From JBFWYO01 sp050186335 (GTDB taxonomy: Bacteria; Pseudomonadota; Alphaproteobacteria; Bin65), in assembly GCA_050186335.1 (NCBI GenBank), contig JBFWYO010000021.1:1-52642 (forward strand): DNA of 52,642 nucleotides, read 5' to 3'. Position numbers and translations under genes: made by a program. Shown here piece by piece: positions 33,450 to 41,684 of the stretch. Positions within the stretch are counted from its first letter, which is position 1. Every line of letters starts with the position of its first letter. The notes beneath the pieces are model-generated. The model was not told the DNA's origin. It searched no databases and was given only the letters and a program-made list of their open reading frames with translations.

Positions 33450-34139
33450 CTATCCCGAGCCGCCCTGCCGCTTGCGCATCACCGCCCGGCGCACGCTGTC
33501 GAGCGCCCCGCGCAAGCAGGCGTCGAGCTCGAAGCTGAGATTGCCGCCATGAATGCGCCGATCCAACAGGACTTCAGGTAGCACCGCGTGCGCCGTATTG
33601 CGCTCCATCGCGCGCGCAAACCAATCGGTATCCTCGCCCAAGCGCAGACCCGGATCGAAGCCGCCGATCGCCTCCAGCGTCTGGCGCCGGACCACCAACG
33701 CACTCGGCAGGTAGGCGACGCGCGGCAGGTCGTAAAAGCCCGGCAACAGCCATTTCGGCGGTTCGATGCCGGGTTCGAGAAAGAATCGGCACTGACAGAT
33801 ATTATAGCCGTGACCGGGGTTTGCATGCAGATCTCGGATCTGCATGGCGAGCTTATTCGCACGCCAGAGGTCGTCCCCGTCGAGAAAAGCGAACACGTCT
33901 CCGCGCGCGTGCGCAACACCGACATTGCGTGCGACGCTCGGTCCCTGATTATCCTGCCGAATGACGCGTATGTCCGACCGCGCGGCGAGAATCTGCGGCG
34001 TGGCATCGGTCGATCCGTCATCCACCACGATGATTTCGATCGGCCGATAATCCTGCGCCGCCACGCTGTCGAGGGCCGCCGCGAGGAACCTCTCGCCGTT
34101 GAACACCGGCACGATCACGCTCACCGTCGGCGCTGTCAT
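33450..34139 (-). CDS. Family 2 glycosyltransferase (second of the cassette)
   Basis: GT-A fold glycosyltransferase of 229 residues: VSVIVPVFNGERFLAAALDS at the start, VVDDGSTDATPQ near 40, and LDGDDLWRANKL near 90. GLRLGEDTDWFARA near 165 supplies the acidic motif often used as catalytic base. The C-terminal DRRIHGGNLSFELDA is nearly shared with the next gene. Four-base overlap (ATGA) with the preceding gene indicates coupling. Acceptor unknown. Confidence 0.88.
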   Translation of the reverse strand: MTAPTVSVIVPVFNGERFLAAALDSVAAQDYRPIEIIVVDDGSTDATPQILAARSDIRVIRQDNQGPSVARNVGVAHARGDVFAFLDGDDLWRANKLAMQIRDLHANPGHGYNICQCRFFLEPGIEPPKWLLPGFYDLPRVAYLPSALVVRRQTLEAIGGFDPGLRLGEDTDWFARAMERNTAHAVLPEVLLDRRIHGGNLSFELDACLRGALDSVRRAVMRKRQGGSG

Positions 34140-34852
34140 GCCGGGTCTTTCGCCGGCATAGTGCCGGGCACGGTCGACGCGCGCTTACGCAAGACGGACT
34201 GCCGTACGGCGCGCAGCATGGCCGCGATCGACGCATCGATGTCGAGCGTCAGGTTGCCGCCGTGAATACGCCGATCGACGAGCAACTCGTTGACCAGGCC
34301 GAACTCGACGCCAAGATCGATAAGCCGGCTGAAATAGTCGAGATCCTCGCCGCGGCGCATGGTTTCGTCGAACCGACCGGCCTGTTTCAGAACATCGCGC
34401 GCAAACATCGTCGTGCTGGGGCACATGCCGGGCAGATCGCGATCGAAGAGGCCCGACGGCAATGCCGCAAGGCTTTCGATTCCGGATTCGCGAAAATTGC
34501 GCATCAAGGTAAAGCAGTAGCCGATTCCAGGGCGGGCGGCGAACAGCTCCAGTTGCCGGCGCAGTTTGTTCGGCCGCCAAAGATCGTCGCTATCGACGAA
34601 GGCGACGAAATCGCCGCGCGCCGCATCGATACCCGCGTTGCGCGCCGCCGCCACGCCGCGGTTGGGCTGCCGAACCGCCCGGAGCCGCGGCTCGGCGGCC
34701 AGGATCTCGGCCGTCGCATCGGTCGAGCCGTCATCCACGGCGACGACATCGATGTGCGGGTAATCCTGCGCAAACACGCTATCGAGCGCGGCGCGTAAAA
34801 ATTGCGCGCCGTTGAAAACCGGAACGACGACGCTAACCAGCGGTGCGGTCAT
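34136..34852 (-). CDS. Family 2 glycosyltransferase (first of the cassette)
   Basis: GT-A fold glycosyltransferase of 238 residues: VSVVVPVFNGAQFLRAALDS, VDDGSTDATAEIL, VDSDDLWRPNKL and RRGEDLDYFSRL in the expected order. Strong resemblance to the following gene along its whole length, including VDRRIHGGNLTLDIDA, suggests tandem duplication. It overlaps the nucleotidyltransferase gene by four bases. No membrane helices are visible. Confidence 0.88.
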   Translation of the reverse strand: MTAPLVSVVVPVFNGAQFLRAALDSVFAQDYPHIDVVAVDDGSTDATAEILAAEPRLRAVRQPNRGVAAARNAGIDAARGDFVAFVDSDDLWRPNKLRRQLELFAARPGIGYCFTLMRNFRESGIESLAALPSGLFDRDLPGMCPSTTMFARDVLKQAGRFDETMRRGEDLDYFSRLIDLGVEFGLVNELLVDRRIHGGNLTLDIDASIAAMLRAVRQSVLRKRASTVPGTMPAKDPA

Positions 34853-37029
34853 GCGCGGGATCCCACCGGCGATGCGATACCATGCAGAAAATAGCCTAAA
34901 ATCCGGTCGTCATGCGACATTCCAAGTGCTGCCGGCGAAGTCGGGTCGCGGACGGCGATCAACAGATCCAGTGCGCGATCGGAGCCGACGGCATCGGCTG
35001 GAACTTCGACCCGCCACCGTGTCATCGAATGTTCGCGGGCTCCGAATCGACGTTCCGCGAACCGCCTTCCGTTGGCCAACAGGGTCACGTCCGCTACGTT
35101 CCGGGCGCCGAACATGAGCGGGTGGCCGACCAGCTCGAGCGGTATCGGCGCGCCCAACGGCCCGGCCCACTTGAAACGCACTTCCGCCATCGGCTGGTTC
35201 GACCAACGCGCCTGCGGCTCGCGGCCGTGCCAACCCGCCCCCGGCACGGATTCGATGCCGCCGAACATACCGAAGGTGAATTCGCCGCCGGGCTTCAATT
35301 CCAGCGGCGGCAAATCGCGCGTCGCGAGATCGACAAGTCCAAGTCGCCGCGAATTGGCCGAGGACCGCGACGGCGCGCGGCCCGTGGTCCCGAGCAAGGC
35401 TACGCGATGTACGAAACAGCCGAGCAACCGTGCATCCCCGGTACCGCTCACATCGCACGGGCGCACCGCGCGGTCGACCCGCAACACGATTTCGATCGGA
35501 CCGCTGCCGCGGAGATCGGCGGCCGCCAGATCGACGCGCCAAGGGCGCTGCAGATTTTCGCCGATGCGCACGCGGTGGCGTCCGACCGACGTGCCGTTGA
35601 CGATAACGTCGATCTCTGCATCCTCGCGGCCGTGTCCGAGGAGCGGCCACGCCTCCAGTTCCAGCGTTCGCGGCAGCGCATCGGGATCGCGCCAGAGCAC
35701 GGTCAATACGGCTTGGTTGCCGTTGGACCACCGGCCATTGGGTTCGGCGTAATGCCAGCCGAGCATCTCGTACATGCTGCCCAACGTATGGCGCGCGAGA
35801 TAGATGGAATCGCCGAGGCCGACGATGGGTGCCTGGCGCGCTTCGGCGGCACGCATCGCGCCACCCCGATGCAGGCGGCGAAGCCATTTGCGCAGGCGCC
35901 AACTGCGCCCGGCAACGAGGCCCGTGAGAACGGTCGACACGCGCGCGTCGTCCGGCAAGCCGAACGCACTGCCGAGTCGGCGCAGATCCGCGCGCAGAGA
36001 CGGCAGTGCCCCTAACGGCCGGCGGCGCCGTGCCGCGGCCACCGCCTGGGCCACGCGCGCGGTCCAATCGCCGTCGCTGGTCCGTCGGGCGCGCGCGCGA
36101 AATTCGATGCGGTCGAGCCATGGCGTGCGGATGCGACGCATGCGGTTCAGGACATCGTCGGGAACCGGCGCGGCGAACTCGCGGTGCAAGTAGTCGATGC
36201 CCGCTCGCACGAATTCGATCAACCGCCGCTTTTCGGCCTGTTCGATCAGGCGCAGCCAGTCGAACGTCTCGCCGGCTTTTCGCAGCACCATCAGACTGTC
36301 GGGCACCCAGCGAATGGCGCCTTCCTGCCAGGACATGCCATGGGACAGGGAATGCAGCACGTGATCGGCGGCACACAATGTACGCACGCAACGGCCGCCG
36401 AAACCGGTCTCCTGGCTGGCAGCCCAGAAATCGGCGTCGGCGTCGGGCTGCATCGACAAGTGCATGACGTGCCAGTGCAGATCGACCGATGTCGCGGTGG
36501 AATCGCGGAAATCCCAGCTCGGCGACCAGCGCGCGATGTCTTCCGCGATCATGCGGTCGGACATTTGGGGATGCGGCGTCCACCCGCCCTGGCGTAACGC
36601 GAGCAACGCATCGTGGAGCCGCTCGGTCGGCACGAGCACGTCGATATCGCTCATCGGTCGCACGGTCGGGTCGTCGAGATAGGCCGCCGCCATGGCAGCG
36701 CCCTTCAGCAGGATGACCGGAATGCCGTGGCGCTGCAGCGCGTCGATCGCCTTGGCGCCGCGTGCCATCTGCAACTGGTTGCGCAGCCAGAAAAACCTGT
36801 ACTGGCCCTTCAGCCGTCCCATCACCGGATCATCGACGCCATGCGCCTGCAGGCTGGCGTACAGCATCGGCACCAGCGTATGAATGACGCCGCCGACGCG
36901 GTCGAGGTCGAATTCGGGCCGCAGCGTGCGCCACGCTTCGACCGCGCGCGCGTCGGGCAGCAATGCCGCCTGCAGGAACAGTTCTTCCGCGCGTGTCGGA
37001 AAGCAATCGCCGGTGCGCACGCCAACCAT
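34849..37029 (-). CDS. Nucleotidyltransferase-family protein fused to two related beta-rich modules
   Basis: A 726-residue multidomain protein. The N-terminal part fits the uncharacterised nucleotidyltransferase family seen beside HprK-like and PqqD-like genes: LLKGAAMAAAYLDDP at 107-121 and RPMSDIDVLVP at 124-134, with the paired acidic residues of the fold. A helical, Arg-rich region follows to about residue 400. Two related modules complete the protein: one at about 424-555 begins GWHYAEPNGRWSNG and ends DARLLGCFVHRVALL; the other at about 599-721 begins GWHGREPQARWSN and ends HDDRILGYFLHGIAS. Similar GW..E..GRWS modules occur on glycan-related proteins. The gene starts three bases after the aminopeptidase stop. 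Confidence 0.75.
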   Translation of the reverse strand: MVGVRTGDCFPTRAEELFLQAALLPDARAVEAWRTLRPEFDLDRVGGVIHTLVPMLYASLQAHGVDDPVMGRLKGQYRFFWLRNQLQMARGAKAIDALQRHGIPVILLKGAAMAAAYLDDPTVRPMSDIDVLVPTERLHDALLALRQGGWTPHPQMSDRMIAEDIARWSPSWDFRDSTATSVDLHWHVMHLSMQPDADADFWAASQETGFGGRCVRTLCAADHVLHSLSHGMSWQEGAIRWVPDSLMVLRKAGETFDWLRLIEQAEKRRLIEFVRAGIDYLHREFAAPVPDDVLNRMRRIRTPWLDRIEFRARARRTSDGDWTARVAQAVAAARRRRPLGALPSLRADLRRLGSAFGLPDDARVSTVLTGLVAGRSWRLRKWLRRLHRGGAMRAAEARQAPIVGLGDSIYLARHTLGSMYEMLGWHYAEPNGRWSNGNQAVLTVLWRDPDALPRTLELEAWPLLGHGREDAEIDVIVNGTSVGRHRVRIGENLQRPWRVDLAAADLRGSGPIEIVLRVDRAVRPCDVSGTGDARLLGCFVHRVALLGTTGRAPSRSSANSRRLGLVDLATRDLPPLELKPGGEFTFGMFGGIESVPGAGWHGREPQARWSNQPMAEVRFKWAGPLGAPIPLELVGHPLMFGARNVADVTLLANGRRFAERRFGAREHSMTRWRVEVPADAVGSDRALDLLIAVRDPTSPAALGMSHDDRILGYFLHGIASPVGSRA

Positions 37030-37032
37030 TCG

Positions 37033-38409
37033 TTATCCGCCGTAACGGCGGCGCAACAGCGCGAATGCGGCGCGGATGACCATCGCCTCGCCGCCTTCCG
37101 GCCGACCCGGCCGCGACTTGGCGTTCCAGGCGTAGAGATCGAAATGCGCCCATTTTCCGCGCCCGACGAATTCGCGCAGGAACAGCGCCGCGGTGATCGC
37201 GCCGGCGAACGGCGAATCGGCTGAATTCGTGATGTCGGCCGTCTTGCCGTCGATCAGCGGCCGGTAGCCGTCCCACAGCGGCAGGCGCCACAGCGGATCG
37301 TTCTCGCGCGCGGCATGAACGGCGAAATCCTCGGCCAGCGCGTCGTCGTTGCAGAACATGGCCGGCAACTCCGGGCCCAGCGCGACGCGCGCGGCGCCCG
37401 TGAGCGTCGCGAAATCGAAGATCAGGTCGGGTCGTTCGGCGGCGGCTTCGGCCAGCGCGTCGGAGAGAATGACGCGGCCCTCGGCATCGGTGTTGCCGAT
37501 CTCGACGGTAATTCCCTTGCGCGTACGGATGACATCCATCGGATGATAGGCGCTGCCGCTGACCGCGTTCTCGACTGCCGGCACGAGCACGCGCAGACGA
37601 AGATTCAGTTTTGCGGACATGACGATGTGCGCAAGGCCGAGCACGTTGGCCGCACCGCCCATGTCCTTCTTCATCCACTGCATGCCCGACGCCGGCTTCA
37701 GATCGAGCCCGCCGGTATCGAACGTGACGCCCTTGCCGACCAGCGTGACTTTCGGCGCCTTCGGATCGCCCCAGACGATATCGATCAATCGCGGCGGCGT
37801 GGCGCTGGCCCGACCGACGGCGTGAATGGCCGGAAAATTCCGCTCCAGCAGTTCGTCGCCGACGATGACGGAAATTTCCGCGTCATGGCGCTTGGCGAGA
37901 TCGACGGCGGCTTCGGCGAGGTGCGCGGGCGTCATGTCCTGCGCCGGCTGGTCGATCAGGTCGCGCACCAGATGCACGGCCTCGGCGACCGCGCGGACAT
38001 GCGCGCGATCGCAACCTTCCGGCCAGATCAATTCCGCTTGAAGCTTCTTGACCTTTTTGTAGCGCGCGAACGCATACGTGCCGATCGCCCAACCGAGCGC
38101 CGCCTGCGTCGGATCGATCGTGCCCCGATCCAGCGCGTAGACGCCCTCCGGCAGATCCTTCGAGAGATTGCCGAGCGCCCACAAATCGTCGCCCGGCGCA
38201 TGGCCGACGAATACGCGCGCGACTTTTCCGCCGCCGCCGGGCACCAGACAAACGGCGCCGGCGCGACCGGTAAAGCCGGCGGTGCGGACCCAGGTGCGCG
38301 CGGCGGCATCGGCGCGTTTGAGCGCCGCGTCGAGGCCGGCCGCGGTCACCGGCGTGATCGGCACCGGCTTGCCGCTGGCTTTGGGGACCAATTGAAACGA
38401 TCTCGCCAT
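37033..38409 (-). CDS. M17 leucyl-aminopeptidase family protein
   Basis: Metallo-aminopeptidase of 458 residues. The C-terminal catalytic domain has VGKGVTFDTGGLDLKPA (metal-binding Lys and Asp), MKKDMGGAA, and NTDAEGRVILSDAL (active-site Arg and metal-binding Asp/Glu). The N-terminal domain is less conserved, as usual in M17. A normal role is general peptide turnover, removing N-terminal residues in the cytoplasm. Here it heads a run of genes joined by overlaps or gaps of a few bases, so a link to peptide processing in the downstream cassette is possible but not shown. Confidence 0.9.
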   Translation of the reverse strand: MARSFQLVPKASGKPVPITPVTAAGLDAALKRADAAARTWVRTAGFTGRAGAVCLVPGGGGKVARVFVGHAPGDDLWALGNLSKDLPEGVYALDRGTIDPTQAALGWAIGTYAFARYKKVKKLQAELIWPEGCDRAHVRAVAEAVHLVRDLIDQPAQDMTPAHLAEAAVDLAKRHDAEISVIVGDELLERNFPAIHAVGRASATPPRLIDIVWGDPKAPKVTLVGKGVTFDTGGLDLKPASGMQWMKKDMGGAANVLGLAHIVMSAKLNLRLRVLVPAVENAVSGSAYHPMDVIRTRKGITVEIGNTDAEGRVILSDALAEAAAERPDLIFDFATLTGAARVALGPELPAMFCNDDALAEDFAVHAARENDPLWRLPLWDGYRPLIDGKTADITNSADSPFAGAITAALFLREFVGRGKWAHFDLYAWNAKSRPGRPEGGEAMVIRAAFALLRRRYGG

Positions 38410-38564
38410 AGTACCACCTCAATCCAGGACCGCGCGGCCCCGCCAACCAAAAGCCGCAACCGTCCGGCTGTCAAGCAATTGCGCTTGCATCGCCCTGTCG
38501 CCTATCGTTTGAACCGCGGCCCGCACGCCGAGTTGCGCGCCGCGCTGTCCTTGGGAGGTGCCGA

Positions 38565-39224
38565 ATGTCTGATCTTACGCTCGTCATCGGCAATAAGAAT
38601 TATTCCTCTTGGTCGATGCGCGGCGGGCTCGCCGTGCGCCTGACCGGCGCGCCGTTCAAGGAAATCGTGGTGCCGCTGCGCCAGCCGGACACGCCGGCGC
38701 TGATGATGAAGCATTCGCCCTCGCGTCTGGTCCCGGCGCTGCACGACGGCGATTTCGTGGTCTGGGATTCGCTCGCGACCGCAGAGTATCTGGCCGAAAA
38801 ATTCCCCGAGCGCGACATGTGGCCGCGCGATGCCCAGGCGCGCGCGGTGGCCCGCGCCGTGTGCGCGGAAATGCACAGCGGCTTCGCCACGCTGCGGCGG
38901 AACATGCCGATGAACATGCGCCGCCGCTTTCCCGGCCACGGCGTCGAGGCCGCGCGCGCCGACCTGGCGCGCGTTCAGGAAATCTGGCGCTACTGCCGCG
39001 CCCGCTACAATTCCGGCGGGGCATTCCTGTTCGGCGCCGCCAGCGTGGCCGATGCGTTCTACGCGCCGGTCGTCAGCCGCTTCGTGACCTATGAGCCGCC
39101 GCTCGACGAGACGGCCAAAGCCTACGTCGCCGCGATCACCGAATGGCCGCTGTATCGCGACTGGCTGGCCGGCGCGGAGGCGGAGCCCTGGCTGATTCCG
39201 GAATACGAATTCGACGCCAAATGA
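38565..39224 (+). CDS. Glutathione S-transferase family protein
   Basis: A 219-residue GST. The thioredoxin-like N-domain reads LTLVIGNKNYSSWSMRGGLAV, with SSWS near the catalytic position, and SPSRLVPALHDGDFVVWDSLATAEYLAE as the glutathione-binding segment. The C-domain is helical (FGAASVADAFYAPVVSRF). The NKNYSSWSMR start is typical of a bacterial GST subgroup of unknown substrate. GGGAGG lies eight bases before the ATG. Confidence 0.9.
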   Translation: MSDLTLVIGNKNYSSWSMRGGLAVRLTGAPFKEIVVPLRQPDTPALMMKHSPSRLVPALHDGDFVVWDSLATAEYLAEKFPERDMWPRDAQARAVARAVCAEMHSGFATLRRNMPMNMRRRFPGHGVEAARADLARVQEIWRYCRARYNSGGAFLFGAASVADAFYAPVVSRFVTYEPPLDETAKAYVAAITEWPLYRDWLAGAEAEPWLIPEYEFDAK

Positions 39225-39252
39225 ATCCCCCGCCGCCCGGCGGGCGCGCGGT

Positions 39253-40305
39253 TCATTCGATCAGTCGCACGTCGCGATAGTATTTCTCGGCGCCGGCGTG
39301 AAGCGGCACCGTGACGCCTTTCAGCGCCTCGGTGCGCACGATCAGTTTGCCCTGCGGGTGACTCTCGGCCAGCAGCTTCGTGGTCGATTCGTGCCACAGC
39401 GCCTTGCAGATGCCGTAGACGAGCTGTTCGTCGACCGATGCCGCGGTGAGCCATTGCGCGCCGATGGTCAGGGTTTCGACTTCGAGTACGCCCTTGTAGG
39501 TATTGGCCGGGATCGGCCCCTGGCCGAAAAATCCATACTGCTTGCGCACCGACTGGATGACCGGCGGCGGGATGTCGATCAGGCGGATTTCCATCTGCTC
39601 GGCCAACGTGGCGATCGCCGGCGACGGATAGCCGACCATGAAAATGAACGCGTCGATGACGCCTTCGCGCAGCGCGTCGGCGGCGCGCTCGGGCGACATC
39701 GATTCCGCGCGAATGTCATTCGGCTTGAAGCCGGCGGCGGTCAGCGCGATGCGGGCGCTGACCACGGTGCCCGAATTGCGTTCGCCGACCGAGACGCGCT
39801 TGGCTTTGAGATCCGAGAATTTCTTGATCGGCCCGTCGGCGCGCACGACGACGTGGATCGATTCCGGATACAGGCCGGCGATGGCGCGGAGTTCCCTATA
39901 GGGCCCGGCCTTCTGGAACAGATTGGTGCCGGTGAACGCCCAGTTGGCGATGTCGGCCTGGCACAGCCCAGAATCGAGCGCGCCCGAACGCATCGCTTCG
40001 AGGTTGGCGACCGAACCCTCGGTCGACTGGGCCAGCGCGACCAGCCCCGGCACGCCGCAGCTGCCGCCCCGATCACAAGGCCGTGAGCCCGGCGGGTTGG
40101 AGATCACGCTGGCCAGCACGCCGCCGATCAGGAAATACGTGCCGCCGGTGGGGCCGGTGCCGATGCGGAAGAAACGCTGCTCCTGGGCTCCGGCGCGCGT
40201 CCAGCCGCCGACAGCCATCGCCAAGCCGGCCCCGGCCGAAACGGCCAGAAACCGCCTGCGCGATTGGGTGGCGGGGATACCCCGCTCTCGGTCAGCCGGG
40301 CGCAT
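39253..40305 (-). CDS. TAXI-type TRAP transporter solute-binding protein
   Basis: Periplasmic binding protein of 350 residues. The Tat-type signal QSRRRFLAVSAGAGLAMAVG is at about residues 14-33. IGTGPTGGTYFLIGG follows, the hallmark of TAXI proteins, with FSDLKAKRVSVGERNSGT and FIFMVGYPSPAIATLAE further on. No TRAP membrane subunits are next to it, so it is an orphan in this window. The ligand is unknown; some family members bind glutamate-like or C4 acids. No clear Shine-Dalgarno precedes the ATG at 40305. Confidence 0.9.
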   Translation of the reverse strand: MRPADRERGIPATQSRRRFLAVSAGAGLAMAVGGWTRAGAQEQRFFRIGTGPTGGTYFLIGGVLASVISNPPGSRPCDRGGSCGVPGLVALAQSTEGSVANLEAMRSGALDSGLCQADIANWAFTGTNLFQKAGPYRELRAIAGLYPESIHVVVRADGPIKKFSDLKAKRVSVGERNSGTVVSARIALTAAGFKPNDIRAESMSPERAADALREGVIDAFIFMVGYPSPAIATLAEQMEIRLIDIPPPVIQSVRKQYGFFGQGPIPANTYKGVLEVETLTIGAQWLTAASVDEQLVYGICKALWHESTTKLLAESHPQGKLIVRTEALKGVTVPLHAGAEKYYRDVRLIE

Positions 40306-40534
40306 GGTCTATTTTTTGTTAGCGAGCGGAAACTGCGTTGGGATTGTGGCGATTTCGCGGAAAATGACAATGCGCATCGCGCGAAAAACCATGAGCGACA
40401 TGAATGGCAGGATCGCGCGCGCCGAGCATCGCCCGTGCGGCACCGTCGCGGCTTGGCCGGTCGGTCCGATCGACTAGACTGCGGGACGAAACTGCGGGCG
40501 ATGCGGGCCGGACCGGGCGGGCCATGGAGCGCGG

Positions 40535-41662
40535 ATGAGCGACATACTCGGCGACGTCGACGCGGCGGTGATCGGCGCCGGCGTGATCGGCCTGGCCTGC
40601 GCGCGGCGCCTGGCGCAGGCCGGCCTGGAGACGCTGGTGCTGGAAGCCGCGGACGCGATCGGCACGGAGATCAGCTCGCGCAACTCCGAGGTCGTTCACG
40701 CCGGCATCTACTATCCGACCGGCAGCCTGAAAGCGCGCTGGTGCGTGGCGGGCAAGGCCGCGCTGTACGATTTCTGCCGCCGGCGCGGCATCGCGCATCG
40801 CCGCTTGGGCAAGCTGATCGTCGCTGCGCGCGAAGCCGAGATCGCCGGGCTGGAACGGCTGCAGGCGACGGCACGGGCGAACGGCGTCGGCGACCTGGAA
40901 TGGCTTGATGCGGCCGAACTCGCCCGGCGCGAGCCGGCGGTGCGCGGTGCGGCCGCCCTGCTTTCGCCGTCGACCGGCATCGTCGACAGCCACGGCGTCA
41001 TGGTGGCCCTGCAAGGCGACGCGGAAGCGCGCGGCGCGATGATTGCGTTCAACACGCGGGTGATCGGCGGCGCACGGACGGATCGCGGCATCTGCCTGCG
41101 CACCCAAGCCGGCGACGTGCGCGCGCGCATTGTCGTCAACGCGGCCGGGCTGGATGCGCCGGCGGTGGCCGGATGCATCGCTGGCGTCGCACCGGCGAGC
41201 GTGCCACGCGCCTATCTGGCCAAGGGCAGTTACTACGTGCTGCACGGCAAAGCGCCGTTCCGCCACCTGATCTACCCGATGCCCGAGCCGGGCGGGCTGG
41301 GCGTCCATGTCACCCTGGATCTGGCCGGACAGGCGCGCTTCGGGCCGGACGTGGAATGGGTCGAAACGCGCGATTATGCGGTCGACCCGCGCCGCGCGGA
41401 CAGGTTCTATGCCGCCGCGCGCGCCTATTGGCCGGGCCTGCCGGACGGCGCGTTGGCCCCCGCCTATGCCGGCATTCGGCCCAAAATCAGCGGCCCGGGC
41501 GAGGCGAACGCGGATTTCGTGCTGCAGGACACAGCCGAGCACGGGGTCGATGGGCTGATCAACCTGTACGGCATCGAATCGCCGGGACTGACCGCCTGCC
41601 TGGCGATCGCCGATGCGGTCGCCGAACGGCTTGGGCTGGACCCACCCGCGCCGTACAATTGA
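40535..41662 (+). CDS. FAD-dependent oxidoreductase, L-2-hydroxyglutarate-oxidase-like
   Basis: DAO-superfamily flavoprotein of 375 residues. The FAD-binding start DAAVIGAGVIGLACARRLAQAG is at about residues 9-30. RNSEVVHAGIYYPTGSLKA near residue 50 is typical of LhgO/L2HGDH-like enzymes, which oxidise L-2-hydroxyglutarate or similar hydroxyacids. The C-terminal NLYGIESPGLTACLAIA is the usual FAD end. It precedes an acyl-CoA dehydrogenase by 22 bases, so they are likely cotranscribed. Exact substrate unknown. Confidence 0.85.
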   Translation: MSDILGDVDAAVIGAGVIGLACARRLAQAGLETLVLEAADAIGTEISSRNSEVVHAGIYYPTGSLKARWCVAGKAALYDFCRRRGIAHRRLGKLIVAAREAEIAGLERLQATARANGVGDLEWLDAAELARREPAVRGAAALLSPSTGIVDSHGVMVALQGDAEARGAMIAFNTRVIGGARTDRGICLRTQAGDVRARIVVNAAGLDAPAVAGCIAGVAPASVPRAYLAKGSYYVLHGKAPFRHLIYPMPEPGGLGVHVTLDLAGQARFGPDVEWVETRDYAVDPRRADRFYAAARAYWPGLPDGALAPAYAGIRPKISGPGEANADFVLQDTAEHGVDGLINLYGIESPGLTACLAIADAVAERLGLDPPAPYN

Positions 41663-41684
41663 ACGATTGCCGGAGGCCGCACCG

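Noticed and set aside
40345..40390. TTTCGCG / CGCGAAA inverted arms between the TAXI gene and the FAD oxidoreductase
   Set aside because: Short arms about 20 bases apart with no T run; not convincing as a terminator or operator.
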